From Allobosea sp. Leaf344 (GTDB taxonomy: Bacteria; Pseudomonadota; Alphaproteobacteria; Rhizobiales; Beijerinckiaceae), in the NCBI RefSeq assembly GCF_001426225.1, contig NZ_LMRT01000014.1:943741-994779 (forward strand): a DNA stretch of 51,039 nucleotides, written 5' to 3'. Shown piece after piece: positions 1 through 7,601 of this stretch. Numbering within the stretch: the first letter of the stretch is position 1; every line of letters begins with the position of its first letter. Position numbers and translations under genes: made by a program. The notes under the pieces are model-generated. The model made no database searches. It saw only the letters and a list, made by a program, of their open reading frames with translations, and was not told where the DNA came from.

Positions 1-1
1 A

Positions 2-1102
2 TTCGCCATCCTGCTCGAGCCCGGCCTCTCCGAACAGGAGGTGATGCTGGCCTTCCGCCGGGTGCTGCAGGGGCTGACCCAGCGCTTCGTCATCCGCGAT
101 GCGGCCTTCTCCCTGACCGCGAGCATCGGCGTCGCCTTCGCCCCGCCCGGCACCGATTTCGAGACGATGATGCGCAATTCCGACTTCGCCATGTATCAGG
201 CGAAACAGGCGGGCGGCGGGCGCATCGCCCTGTTCGACGCGGCGATGCATCACGAGGCCGAGCAGGATTTCAAGCTGACGCAGGATCTCGCCCGCGCGGT
301 CGAGCGCGGCGAGATCAGCGTCCTCTTCCAGCCGATCGTCGACATCCGCTCCGGCCGCGTCGTCGGCGCCGAGGCGCTGGCGCGCTGGCGGCATGCGGAG
401 CACGGCGCGGTTCCGCCGAATCTGTTCATTCCGCTCGCCGAGAAATCCGGCGCCATCGAGCCGATCGGCGCCTATGTCATGGAAACCGCCTGCCGCGAGG
501 CCGCCGCCTGGCCGGCAGCCCTGTCGGTCTCGGTCAACCTGTCGCCCGCGCAGCTCGGGCGGCCGGGCCTGGCCGAGCGGATCATGGATACGCTGTCCCG
601 CACCGGGCTGCCGGCATCGCGGCTGGAGATCGAGCTCACCGAGACGGCGCTGTTGAAACGCGACGCCCCCACCCTCGCCTTCATGGACGCCATGCGCGCA
701 GCAGGCGTCCGGCTGGCGCTGGATGATTTCGGCACCGGCTATTCCTCGCTCGCCCAGCTCAACCAGTTCCCGATCGACAAGCTCAAGATCGACCGCGCCT
801 TCGTCAGCGGCGACGGCCCCCTGAAGCAGCGCACCGCCATCGTCCAGTCGATCGTCGCCGTCGCGCGCAGCTTCGACATGGAGACCACGGCGGAAGGGGT
901 GGAGGATCGCGCGACGCTCTCCTGGCTCAGCCTGCAGGGCTGCGACCTCGCGCAGGGCTACCTGTTCTCGCGGCCGCTGGCGGCACCGGATTTCGTGAAA
1001 TGCCTGGGCGACGGCATGGCGCGGCCCCTGGCCGATCCGGACGCCGGGCGCACTGAGGCTCCGGCCGGCGCGAGGCAGGCGCGAAGCGGCGCGAAGAGCT
1101 GA
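2..1102 (+). CDS. GGDEF-EAL domain protein, 5' part missing (cyclic-di-GMP phosphodiesterase half intact)
   Basis: The frame is open from the first bases of the window, so the start lies upstream. The first visible residues, FAILLEP, are those that normally follow a GGDEF signature, so the GGDEF active site itself is outside the window. The rest of the cyclase fold runs to about codon 80. An EAL domain follows and keeps its active-site motifs: EALARW, the NLSP segment, DDFGTGYSSL, KLKIDRAF and EGVE. These fit an active cyclic-di-GMP phosphodiesterase. About 30 Arg/Ala-rich residues follow the EAL domain. Sensory or membrane domains, if any, are not visible. The gene ends 13 bases from urtE, which is convergent. 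Confidence 0.93.
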   Translation, partial: FAILLEPGLSEQEVMLAFRRVLQGLTQRFVIRDAAFSLTASIGVAFAPPGTDFETMMRNSDFAMYQAKQAGGGRIALFDAAMHHEAEQDFKLTQDLARAVERGEISVLFQPIVDIRSGRVVGAEALARWRHAEHGAVPPNLFIPLAEKSGAIEPIGAYVMETACREAAAWPAALSVSVNLSPAQLGRPGLAERIMDTLSRTGLPASRLEIELTETALLKRDAPTLAFMDAMRAAGVRLALDDFGTGYSSLAQLNQFPIDKLKIDRAFVSGDGPLKQRTAIVQSIVAVARSFDMETTAEGVEDRATLSWLSLQGCDLAQGYLFSRPLAAPDFVKCLGDGMARPLADPDAGRTEAPAGARQARSGAKS

Positions 1103-1115
1103 GGCGCGACGCCCG

Positions 1116-1811
1116 TCAGACCTGGATCAGCCGCTGCACCTGTCCGGGGTCGAGTTCGTCCATCGCTCCGGCGAGCACGACCTCGCCGCGATCCATCACG
1201 AACATCGTGTCGGCGAGCTCGCGCGCGAAGTCGAAATACTGCTCGACCAGCACGATCGCCATGTCGCCCTTGGAACGGAGATAGGCGATGGCGCGGCCGA
1301 TATCCTTGATGATCGAGGGCTGGATACCCTCGGTCGGCTCGTCCAGCACCAGCAGCCGCGGCCGGGTGACCAGCGCCCGGGCTATCGCCAGCTGCTGCTG
1401 CTGCCCGCCCGAAAGATCGCCGCCGCGCCGGCCGAGCATCGACTGCAGCACCGGAAACAGGTCGAAGAGCTCGGCCGGCACATAGCGGTCCCGGCGCTTC
1501 AGCGGCGCGAATCCGGTCTCGAGGTTCTCCTTGACCGTCAGCAGCGGGAAGACCTCGCGGCCCTGCGGCACATAGGCGATGCCGGCCCGGGCCCGGTCCT
1601 CGCTGCGCAGGGTCGAGATGTCGAGCTCGTCCAGCCCGATCCGGCCGGCGGAGATCGGCTGGTGGCCGATAATGGCGCGCATCAGCGAAGTCTTGCCGAC
1701 GCCGTTGCGGCCCATCACGCAGGTCACCTTGCCGGCTTCGGCGGTGATCGAGACGCGCCGCAGAGCTTGCGCCGCACCGTAATGCAGATCGATGGCGTCG
1801 ACGCTCAGCAT
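1116..1811 (-). CDS. urtE: Urea ABC transporter ATP-binding subunit UrtE
   Basis: A 231-residue LivF-type ABC ATPase that would power urea import with UrtD on the cytoplasmic face of UrtBC. Walker A GRNGVGKT is at residues 34-41, the signature LSGGQQQQ at about 134-141, followed by Walker B LLVLDEP. The phrase DEPTEGIQPSII is typical of UrtE and separates it from branched-chain amino-acid LivF proteins. It is the last gene of the urtABCDE cluster and, unusually for this tight operon, is separated from urtD by 118 bases with no obvious promoter. The ATG start is preceded by a modest GAAAGG purine run. Confidence 0.93.
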   Translation of the reverse strand: MLSVDAIDLHYGAAQALRRVSITAEAGKVTCVMGRNGVGKTSLMRAIIGHQPISAGRIGLDELDISTLRSEDRARAGIAYVPQGREVFPLLTVKENLETGFAPLKRRDRYVPAELFDLFPVLQSMLGRRGGDLSGGQQQQLAIARALVTRPRLLVLDEPTEGIQPSIIKDIGRAIAYLRSKGDMAIVLVEQYFDFARELADTMFVMDRGEVVLAGAMDELDPGQVQRLIQV

Positions 1812-1929
1812 GGCGCGGGGACCTTTCGGCCGGCAGCGCGGCTTCGGGGCGGCCGGCGGCGCCTTTCGCTGCGCCGCCCATCCATCTCGCCGGGCTCGCC
1901 ATCACGTCTACGCATGTCGCGGACCTTCC

Positions 1930-2712
1930 TCATCGTCCCAGATACACTTCGACGACGCGCTCATTGGCGCTGACCAGATCGAGCGGGCCTTCGGCCAGCA
2001 CCGAGCCTTCATGCAGCACGGTGACCTTCACCCCGAGCTCGCGGATGAAGCCCATGTCGTGCTCGACCACGATCACGGAATGATCCCGGGCGATCTCCTT
2101 GAGCAGCACCGCCGTCTCCGCCGTCTCGCCGTCCGTCATGCCCGCGGCGGGCTCGTCGACCAGCAGCAGCTTCGGGTCCTGGGCCAGCAGCATGCCGATC
2201 TCCAGCCATTGCTTCTGGCCATGCGACAGCGAGCCTGCCAGCCGCTCGCGCGCATCGCCCAGCTTGATGATGCCGAGGATCTCGTCGATGCGCCTGGCAT
2301 CGGCATTGGCGGTCTTCCAGAACAGGGTCCGGCCGACGCTGCGATTGGCCTTCAGCGCCAGCAGGATATTGTCCTCGATGCTGTGGAAATCGAAGACCGT
2401 CGGCTTCTGGAACTTGCGGCCGATGCCGAGATTGGCGATGGCCGCCTCGTCGAGCTTCGTCAGGTCGATCGACCCCGCGAACAGCACGGTGCCGGTATCG
2501 GGCCTGGTCTTGCCGGTGATGATGTCCATCATCGTCGTCTTGCCGGCGCCGTTGGGGCCGATGATCGCCCGCATCTCGCCGGGCTCGATGGTCAGCGACA
2601 GCCCGCGGATCGCCTTGAACCCATCGAAGGAGACGCTCACCCCGTCGAGATAGAGCAGCGCCGAGGTCAGCTGCTGGCTCGCCGGCGCGGCGGTGGAAAT
2701 GGCGGTGTTCAT
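1930..2712 (-). CDS. urtD: Urea ABC transporter ATP-binding subunit UrtD
   Basis: A 260-residue LivG-type ATPase, the partner of UrtE. Walker A GPNGAGKT is at residues 52-59. The signature LSHGQKQWLEIG near residue 162 replaces the common LSGGQ, and together with VDEPAAGMTDGET it is characteristic of UrtD. The N-terminal 20 residues are Ala/Ser/Thr-rich and less conserved in appearance. The start lies only 4 bases after the urtC stop, so the two are probably translationally coupled. Confidence 0.93.
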   Translation of the reverse strand: MNTAISTAAPASQQLTSALLYLDGVSVSFDGFKAIRGLSLTIEPGEMRAIIGPNGAGKTTMMDIITGKTRPDTGTVLFAGSIDLTKLDEAAIANLGIGRKFQKPTVFDFHSIEDNILLALKANRSVGRTLFWKTANADARRIDEILGIIKLGDARERLAGSLSHGQKQWLEIGMLLAQDPKLLLVDEPAAGMTDGETAETAVLLKEIARDHSVIVVEHDMGFIRELGVKVTVLHEGSVLAEGPLDLVSANERVVEVYLGR

Positions 2713-2716
2713 CGGC

Positions 2717-3859
2717 TCACTCCGCTGCCGCCGGCGCGGTCGCCGCCGGCTCGCGCCCGCGTCTCCCGCGCCCGGCCGACCAGCCCTGCACGGCGCCCAG
2801 AATGCCCTTGGGCATGAACAGGGTCACGAAGACGAACAGCCCGCCCAGCGCGAACAGCCAATAGGGCGCCATGAAGCCGGAGGTGAAGATCGTCTTGGCG
2901 TAATTGACCACGACGGCGCCCAGAGCCGCGCCGACCAGCGTGCCGCGCCCGCCGATCGCGACCCAGATCACGGTCTCGATCGAATTGGCGGGGGCGAATT
3001 CGCTCGGATTGATGATCCCGACCTGCGGCACGTAGAGCGCGCCGGCGACGCCCGCCATGCAGGCCGAGACGGTGAAGACGAAGAGCTTGAACCGGTCCAC
3101 CCTGTAGCCGAGGAAGCGGGTCCGCGATTCCGCGTCGCGAATGGCGATCACCACCTTGCCGAGCTTCGACACCACGATGCCGCGCGCGATCAGGAAGCCC
3201 GCCATCAGCATCAGACAGGTGATGGCGAAGAGCGCCGCCCGCGTGGTCTGCGCCTGCACGCTGAAGCCAAGGATATCCTTGAAATCGGTGAGGCCGTTAT
3301 TGCCGCCGAACCCCATGTCGTTCCGGAAGAAGGCGAGCAGCAGCGCATAGGTCAGCGCCTGGGTGATGATCGAGAGATAGACGCCGGTGACCCGCGAGCG
3401 AAAGGCGAACCAGCCGAAGACGAAGGCGAGCAGCCCCGGCACCAGCAGCACCATCAGCATCGCGAACAGGAAGGAATCGAAGCCGTACCAGTACCAGGGC
3501 AGCTCCTTCCAGTTCAGGAAGACCATGAAGTCCGGCAGGATCGGGTTGCCATAGACCCCGCGCGAGCCGATCTGGCGCATCAGATACATGCCCATCGCAT
3601 AGCCGCCGAGCGCGAAGAAGGCGCCATGGCCGAGCGAGAGGATGCCGCAATAGCCCCAGACCAGGTCGAGCGAGATCGCCAGCAGCGCGAAGCAGAGATA
3701 TTTGCCCCAGAGCGACATCGCCGAGGTCGGGACGTGGAAGACGGAGCTCGGCGGCAGCAGCAGGTTGGAGAGCGGCACCAGCAGCATGATCGCGGCGACC
3801 AGGGCCAGGAAGACCGCGCCGCGCCGGTCCATGTTCTGCAGCAGAAAGCGCGCGATCAT
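2717..3859 (-). CDS. urtC: Urea ABC transporter permease UrtC
   Basis: A 380-residue inner-membrane permease of the LivM family. It shows about ten hydrophobic segments and the family phrases DLVWGYCGILSLGHGAFF and AIGGRGTLVGAALGA. The ATG at 3859 overlaps the urtB stop in an ATGA, which fixes the start although the frame stays open further upstream. The C-terminus ends in an Arg- and Ala-rich cytoplasmic tail. It forms the membrane channel with UrtB; substrate assignment to urea comes from the gene set rather than from this sequence alone. Confidence 0.92.
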   Translation of the reverse strand: MIARFLLQNMDRRGAVFLALVAAIMLLVPLSNLLLPPSSVFHVPTSAMSLWGKYLCFALLAISLDLVWGYCGILSLGHGAFFALGGYAMGMYLMRQIGSRGVYGNPILPDFMVFLNWKELPWYWYGFDSFLFAMLMVLLVPGLLAFVFGWFAFRSRVTGVYLSIITQALTYALLLAFFRNDMGFGGNNGLTDFKDILGFSVQAQTTRAALFAITCLMLMAGFLIARGIVVSKLGKVVIAIRDAESRTRFLGYRVDRFKLFVFTVSACMAGVAGALYVPQVGIINPSEFAPANSIETVIWVAIGGRGTLVGAALGAVVVNYAKTIFTSGFMAPYWLFALGGLFVFVTLFMPKGILGAVQGWSAGRGRRGREPAATAPAAAE

Positions 3860-5469
3860 GCTTCCACCGCCCTGCCCTTCAGCGCGAACAGGCCGCGCGG
3901 GCGCTTCTGGATGAACAGGATGATGAAGACGAGCAGCGCGATCTTGCCCAGCACCGCGCCGGCATAGGGTTCGAGCAGCTTGTTGGCGATGCCGAGCGTC
4001 ATCGCGCCGACCAGCGTGCCCCAGAGATTGCCGACCCCGCCGAACACCACGACCATGAAGCTGTCGATGATGTAGCTCTGGCCGAGATTGGGGCTGACAT
4101 TGTCGATCTGCGACAGGGCCACGCCGGCCAGCCCCGCCACGCCCGATCCCAGCCCGAAGGTCAGCGCGTCGACGCGGCCGGTGCGGATCCCCATCGCCGA
4201 GGCCATCCGCCGGTTCTGGGTGACCGCCCGCATCTGCAGCCCGATCGGCGTCAGCTTCAGGATCGCCAGCAGGGCGGCGAAGACCAGCCCGGCGAAGACG
4301 ATGATCCAGAGCCGGTTCCAGGTGATCGCCAGCCCGCCGAGCTCGACCGCGCCCGACATGAAGGCCGGTGCGCCGACCTCGCGATTGGTCGGGCCGAAAG
4401 CGGTGCGCACCGCCTGCTGCAGGATCAGGCTGATGCCCCAGGTCGCCAGCAGGGTCTCCAGCGGCCGGCCATAGAGGAAGCGGATCACGCCGCGCTCGAT
4501 CGCGATGCCGACCAGGCCCGCCACGAGGAAGGCCAACGGCAGGGCGAAGGCCAAAGACCAGTCGAACAGCCATGGCGCCGAGCTGCGGATCACCTCCTGC
4601 ACGATGAAGGTGGTGTAGGCGCCGAGCATCACCATCTCGCCATGGGCCATGTTGATCACGCCCATCACGCCGAAGGTGATGGCCAGCCCGATCGCGGCGA
4701 GCAGCAGGACGGAACCGAGCGACAGCCCGTACCAGAGGTTCTGCGCCGCCCGCCACAGCGCGAGCCGGCCCTCGATCTCGGCGATGGCACGCGCCTGCGC
4801 CTCCTTCAGCGCCGGCGTCGCATCGCCCGGCAAAGCCCGCAGCGTCGCCAGCGCCGCCTGGTCGCCGCGCTCGCGCAGCACCTCCATGGCGGAGAGCCGA
4901 TCGAGCGGCGTCACATCCGGCTTCACCATCAGGATCGCCGCCTGGGCCTGGCGCAGCGCGGCCCGGGCCCGCGCATCGCTTTCCTTCGCCAGCGCCGCCT
5001 CGACCACCGGCAGCAGCGACGCGTCGCGCGATTTGAACACCGCATCGGCGGCAGCGGCGCGGCTCGCCGGATCCGGGTTCAGCAGGCCGAGCCCGCCCAG
5101 CGCCGCCTGGGTGACGCGGCGCAGATTATTGTTCAGCCGGACCGGCTGCAGCCCGGCCGGCTGCGCACTGAGCGGCTGCCCGGTCCGCGCATCCGAGAAG
5201 GAGCCGTCCCGGCCCTTGACGACGACGGCGCCGCCGCCCGCCAGCAGCCTGCCCTCCGCCAGCGCCTCGATGATCGGCGCGGCCTGGGGATGGGCGGTGG
5301 CGATCAGGCTTTCGACCGCCTTCGCCGTCTCGGAGAAACTGTCGGCGTTCAGCCTGGTGAAGATCTCGTCGGCCGGCTGCGCATGGGCCGAGGGCACCGC
5401 GACGGGCAGCGTGGCCAGGAGCAGGGTGCCCAGGAGCATCAGCAGGGACAGGAGGCGGGGCACATGCAT
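3856..5469 (-). CDS. urtB: Urea ABC transporter permease UrtB
   Basis: A 537-residue LivH-family permease. From the ATG at 5469 it begins with a hydrophobic signal segment ending near SAHAQ. A periplasmic region of roughly 200 residues follows, with repeat-like alanine-rich helices (EALAEGRLLAGG, AALAKESDARARAALRQAQ), and then the membrane domain. This long N-terminal extension is usual for UrtB and separates it from LivH. LAITFGVMGVINMAHGEMVM and VVFGGVGNLWGTLVGA are the permease signatures. A frame extension of 37 residues upstream is rejected because it would precede the signal peptide. AGGTGAAG lies upstream of the chosen start. Confidence 0.92.
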   Translation of the reverse strand: MHVPRLLSLLMLLGTLLLATLPVAVPSAHAQPADEIFTRLNADSFSETAKAVESLIATAHPQAAPIIEALAEGRLLAGGGAVVVKGRDGSFSDARTGQPLSAQPAGLQPVRLNNNLRRVTQAALGGLGLLNPDPASRAAAADAVFKSRDASLLPVVEAALAKESDARARAALRQAQAAILMVKPDVTPLDRLSAMEVLRERGDQAALATLRALPGDATPALKEAQARAIAEIEGRLALWRAAQNLWYGLSLGSVLLLAAIGLAITFGVMGVINMAHGEMVMLGAYTTFIVQEVIRSSAPWLFDWSLAFALPLAFLVAGLVGIAIERGVIRFLYGRPLETLLATWGISLILQQAVRTAFGPTNREVGAPAFMSGAVELGGLAITWNRLWIIVFAGLVFAALLAILKLTPIGLQMRAVTQNRRMASAMGIRTGRVDALTFGLGSGVAGLAGVALSQIDNVSPNLGQSYIIDSFMVVVFGGVGNLWGTLVGAMTLGIANKLLEPYAGAVLGKIALLVFIILFIQKRPRGLFALKGRAVEA

Positions 5470-5587
5470 CGGTCGATCTTCACCTGCAGCACGGAAAAAT
5501 GGGCGTCGGGTTCTGGCCGAGGCTGGTCCGGCCCCGCTCCCGCGGGCGCCGGAAGCGCGGCCACAGGGAGGGCGGATCATCCGTCGC

Positions 5588-5666
5588 GGCGGGCCGTCAC
5601 GGCCCGCCCGAGCGAGGTCTGGGCGGCGGGCGGCGCGTGGCCTCGCTCCCTTGCGGAAGCGAGGCC
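5588..5666 (-). terminator. Two hairpins between urtA and urtB
   Basis: Two perfect stems sit in the 223-base gap between urtA and urtB. Bases 5639-5647 pair with 5658-5666 (GGCCTCGCT/AGCGAGGCC, 10-base loop). Bases 5588-5596 pair with 5600-5608 (9 bp, loop TCA). Neither is followed by a clear U tract on the minus strand. They could therefore protect the urtA mRNA or partly terminate, giving more binding protein than permease. This is inferred; only the base pairing is seen. Confidence 0.5.
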
Positions 5667-5692
5667 GGTCGCGATCGCCTGCGGCAGGGCGC

Positions 5693-6973
5693 TCAGGCGC
5701 CGCCGCACTTGCCGGTCTTGGTGTTGAAGTTGCCGCACTTCTTCTCGACCCAATCGCCGATCAGGTCCTTGGACCCGTCGAGATGTTTGGACCAGGCGTC
5801 GCCGGGAACCAGATCGGTCTTGGAGACCACGTCGAACTGGCCGTCCGCCTTGATCTCGCCGATCAGCACGGGCTTGGTGATGTGGTGGTTCGGAAGCATC
5901 TTGGAGACGCCGCCGGTCAGGTTCGGAGCCTCGATCCCGGGCAGCGCGTCGATGACCTTGTCGGCATCGAAGCTCTTGGCCTTCTCCACCGCCTTCACCC
6001 ACATCGCGAAGCCGATGACATGAGCCTCCATCGGATCGTTGGTCACGGCCTTGTCGTTCTTCTTGAAGGCCTTCCACTGCTTGATGAAGGCGTCGTTCTC
6101 GGGCGTCTTGACCGACTGGAAATAGTTCCAGGCCGCGAGATGGCCGACCAGCGGCTTGGTGTCGATGCCCGCCAGCTCCTCCTCGCCGACCGAGAAGGCG
6201 ACGACCGGGATGTCGGTGGCCTTGATGCCCTGATTGCCGAGCTCCTTGTAGAAGGGCACGTTGGCATCGCCGTTGATGGTCGAGACCACGGCGGTCTTCT
6301 TCCCGGCCGAGCCGAACTTCTTGATGTCGGAGACGATCGTCTGCCAGTCGGAATGACCGAACGGCGTGTAGTTGATCATGATGTCTTCCTTGGCCACGCC
6401 CTTGGCCAGGAGATAGGCCTCCAGGATCTTGTTGGTCGTGCGGGGATAGACATAGTCGGTGCCGGCCAGCACCCAGCGCTGCACCTTCTCTTCCTTGGCG
6501 AGGTAGTCGACGGCCGGGATCGCCTGCTGGTTGGGGGCGGCGCCGGTGTAGAAGACGTTGCGCTCGGATTCCTCCCCCTCGTATTGCACGGGGTAGAACA
6601 GGATCGAATTCAGCTCCTTGAACACGGGCAGGACGGATTTGCGGGAGACCGAGGTCCAGCAGCCGAACACGGCCGAGACCTTCTCCTTGGCGATCAGCTC
6701 GCGCGCCTTCTCGGCGAAGAGCGGCCAGTTCGAGGCGGGATCGACGACGACGGCCTCGAGCTTCTTGCCGAGAACGCCGCCCTTCTTGTTCTGCTCCTCG
6801 ATGAGCATCAGCATGACGTCCTTCAACGTCGTCTCCGAGATCGCCATGGTGCCCGACAGCGAGTGCAGGATGCCGACCTTGATGGTCTCCTGCGCGGCGG
6901 CGGGCAGCAGCGAGCCCAGCATGGTGGCGCCGGCGAGTGCGGCGCCCAGAATGACACGGCGAGTGGTGTTCAC
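5693..6973 (-). CDS. urtA: Urea ABC transporter substrate-binding protein UrtA
   Basis: A 426-residue periplasmic binding protein of the Leu/Ile/Val-binding (type I) fold. The GTG at 6973 is preceded by GGGGGAC at good spacing and gives the signal peptide VNTTRRVILGAALAG... ending AAAQ. Mature motifs typical of UrtA include ETIKVGILHSLSGTMAISE, VFGCWTSVSRKSVLPVFK and FYPVQYEGEE. The frame is open for another 86 residues upstream, but these have no coding character and would bury the signal peptide. It is the first gene of urtABCDE and lies behind a sigma-54-type promoter at 7052-7066. Confidence 0.94.
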   Translation of the reverse strand: MNTTRRVILGAALAGATMLGSLLPAAAQETIKVGILHSLSGTMAISETTLKDVMLMLIEEQNKKGGVLGKKLEAVVVDPASNWPLFAEKARELIAKEKVSAVFGCWTSVSRKSVLPVFKELNSILFYPVQYEGEESERNVFYTGAAPNQQAIPAVDYLAKEEKVQRWVLAGTDYVYPRTTNKILEAYLLAKGVAKEDIMINYTPFGHSDWQTIVSDIKKFGSAGKKTAVVSTINGDANVPFYKELGNQGIKATDIPVVAFSVGEEELAGIDTKPLVGHLAAWNYFQSVKTPENDAFIKQWKAFKKNDKAVTNDPMEAHVIGFAMWVKAVEKAKSFDADKVIDALPGIEAPNLTGGVSKMLPNHHITKPVLIGEIKADGQFDVVSKTDLVPGDAWSKHLDGSKDLIGDWVEKKCGNFNTKTGKCGGA

Positions 6974-7288
6974 GGATATGTCCCCCGAACCTTGGGTGAT
7001 GCAGCGTCCGCCTGGACGCCGAGAGGCCTCCCTGGCCCTGCGAGGGGGATCGCAAGCCACGTGCCAACAGCCCGGAAGCACCGAGCGGCGCCGCAAAATC
7101 GCTCCGCTGAGCGTTGAGACTTCGAATTTTCTGCCTTGGCGACCGCGTTTTCCGGGTGAAACATGCGCCACGCCCGCAAAATGCCTGTTTCTTGGGCAGG
7201 AAGGCTGCGCGCTTTTGCGGCAGCGCAGCAAAATCCCCTCGCCGGCTCAAGAATTCGCGGCCGATTGCCGAAAGTGTCGGCTCAAATT
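6974..7288. other. Upstream region of urtA without a gene
   Basis: This gap holds the urtA leader and sigma-54 promoter. Further up is an imperfect dyad, CTGCGC and GCGCAG spaced by 12 bases near 7207-7230, which could be an activator site but does not match NtrC spacing. Reading frames crossing it have no start signals or recognisable protein. Confidence 0.5.
7052..7066 (-). promoter_or_regulatory. Sigma-54 (RpoN) promoter of urtA
   Basis: Read on the minus strand the site is TGGCACG, four bases, then TTGC. The GG of the -24 element and the GC of the -12 element are separated by exactly 10 bases, as RpoN requires. Transcription would start near 7040, leaving a leader of about 67 bases before urtA. 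Sigma-54 promoters depend on an activator such as NtrC, which fits a nitrogen-scavenging urea importer. I did not find a convincing NtrC dyad in 7067-7290. Confidence 0.75.
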
Positions 7289-7317
7289 TTGACGTTTACG
7301 ACACTCCGAGAATCGCT
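7289..7317 (+). promoter_or_regulatory. Possible sigma-70 promoter of the short peptide gene
   Basis: TTGACG at 7289-7294 is followed after 17 bases by ATCGCT at 7312-7317. The -35 match is good and the -10 is poor. It would start transcription about 35-40 bases before the GTG at 7360, consistent with a short free-standing transcript. Confidence 0.35.
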
Positions 7318-7343
7318 CTAGCTTCAGGACGTCGGTAACAACT

Positions 7344-7360
7344 GAAAGGAGGTGATCCAG
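7344..7360 (+). promoter_or_regulatory. Ribosome binding site exactly complementary to the 16S rRNA 3' end
   Basis: The 17 bases GAAAGGAGGTGATCCAG are the reverse complement of the conserved 16S rRNA terminus CTGGATCACCTCCTTTC. GGAGG at 7348-7352 lies 7 bases before the GTG at 7360, the optimal spacing. Ordinary sites in this window pair over only 4-7 bases. The anti-16S match is seen directly; the 16S terminus is from general knowledge. Confidence 0.8.
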
Positions 7361-7437
7361 TGTCTCATTGTCATCAACCGCTGGTGCAAGGCGGTCGGAC
7401 CTGGACTTCTTCTACCTGGGGCCCTTGTTCCGCGTGA
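7360..7437 (+). CDS. 25-residue peptide with an extreme Shine-Dalgarno, function unknown
   Basis: A GTG-started frame of 25 codons plus TGA. The peptide carries H3, C4, H5, the segment VQGGRTWTSSTWGP with Trp 15 and 20, and ends GPCSA with Cys 23. I do not recognise the family. Support for a real gene: optimally placed full-length SD, a TTGAC-like promoter upstream, a UUCG-loop hairpin at 7453-7470 and a strong terminator at 7485-7512, all within about 225 bases between urtA (divergent) and rnr. It could be a stable small protein, a regulatory leader peptide, or mainly an RNA that captures 30S subunits. With no transmembrane segment and two Cys/His clusters, metal binding is possible but unproven. 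Confidence 0.6.
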   Translation: MSHCHQPLVQGGRTWTSSTWGPCSA

Positions 7438-7452
7438 GTTTTCGCACCTTCA

Positions 7453-7512
7453 GGCCCGGTTCGCCGGGTCGCGGTTCGACAATGGAAGGGCTGCCCTCGC
7501 GGGCGGCCCTTC
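7453..7512 (+). terminator. UUCG hairpin and intrinsic terminator after the short peptide gene
   Basis: Bases 7455-7459 and 7464-7468 (CCCGG/CCGGG) close a TTCG tetraloop, with weaker pairs extending the stem to 7453-7470. A 12-bp stem then pairs 7485-7496 with 7501-7512 (one G-T pair) around a 4-base loop and runs into TTTGCATTT. The second is a standard Rho-independent terminator and isolates the transcript from rnr. Confidence 0.8.
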
Positions 7513-7601
7513 TTTGCATTTAGAGGCAAATTCCCCGCGGGTTCTGGTAACGCGCCGGATCGCATGCCACATCAGAGCGATGAACCCGTCTTTGCATCCC
7601 A

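Noticed and set aside
2693..3967. Plus-strand frame of 424 codons antisense to urtC
   Set aside because: Composition is His/Arg/Asp/Gln-rich repeats typical of an antisense frame in GC-rich DNA, and urtC is certain on the other strand.
4649..7117. Very long plus-strand open frame antisense to urtA and urtB
   Set aside because: It mirrors well-identified urt genes, is rich in Arg/Ser/Ala as expected of a high-GC shadow frame, and has no start signal or recognisable domain.
7067..7290. Search for an NtrC dyad above the urtA sigma-54 promoter
   Set aside because: Only half-site-like TGCGCC and a CTGCGC/GCGCAG dyad with the wrong spacing were seen.
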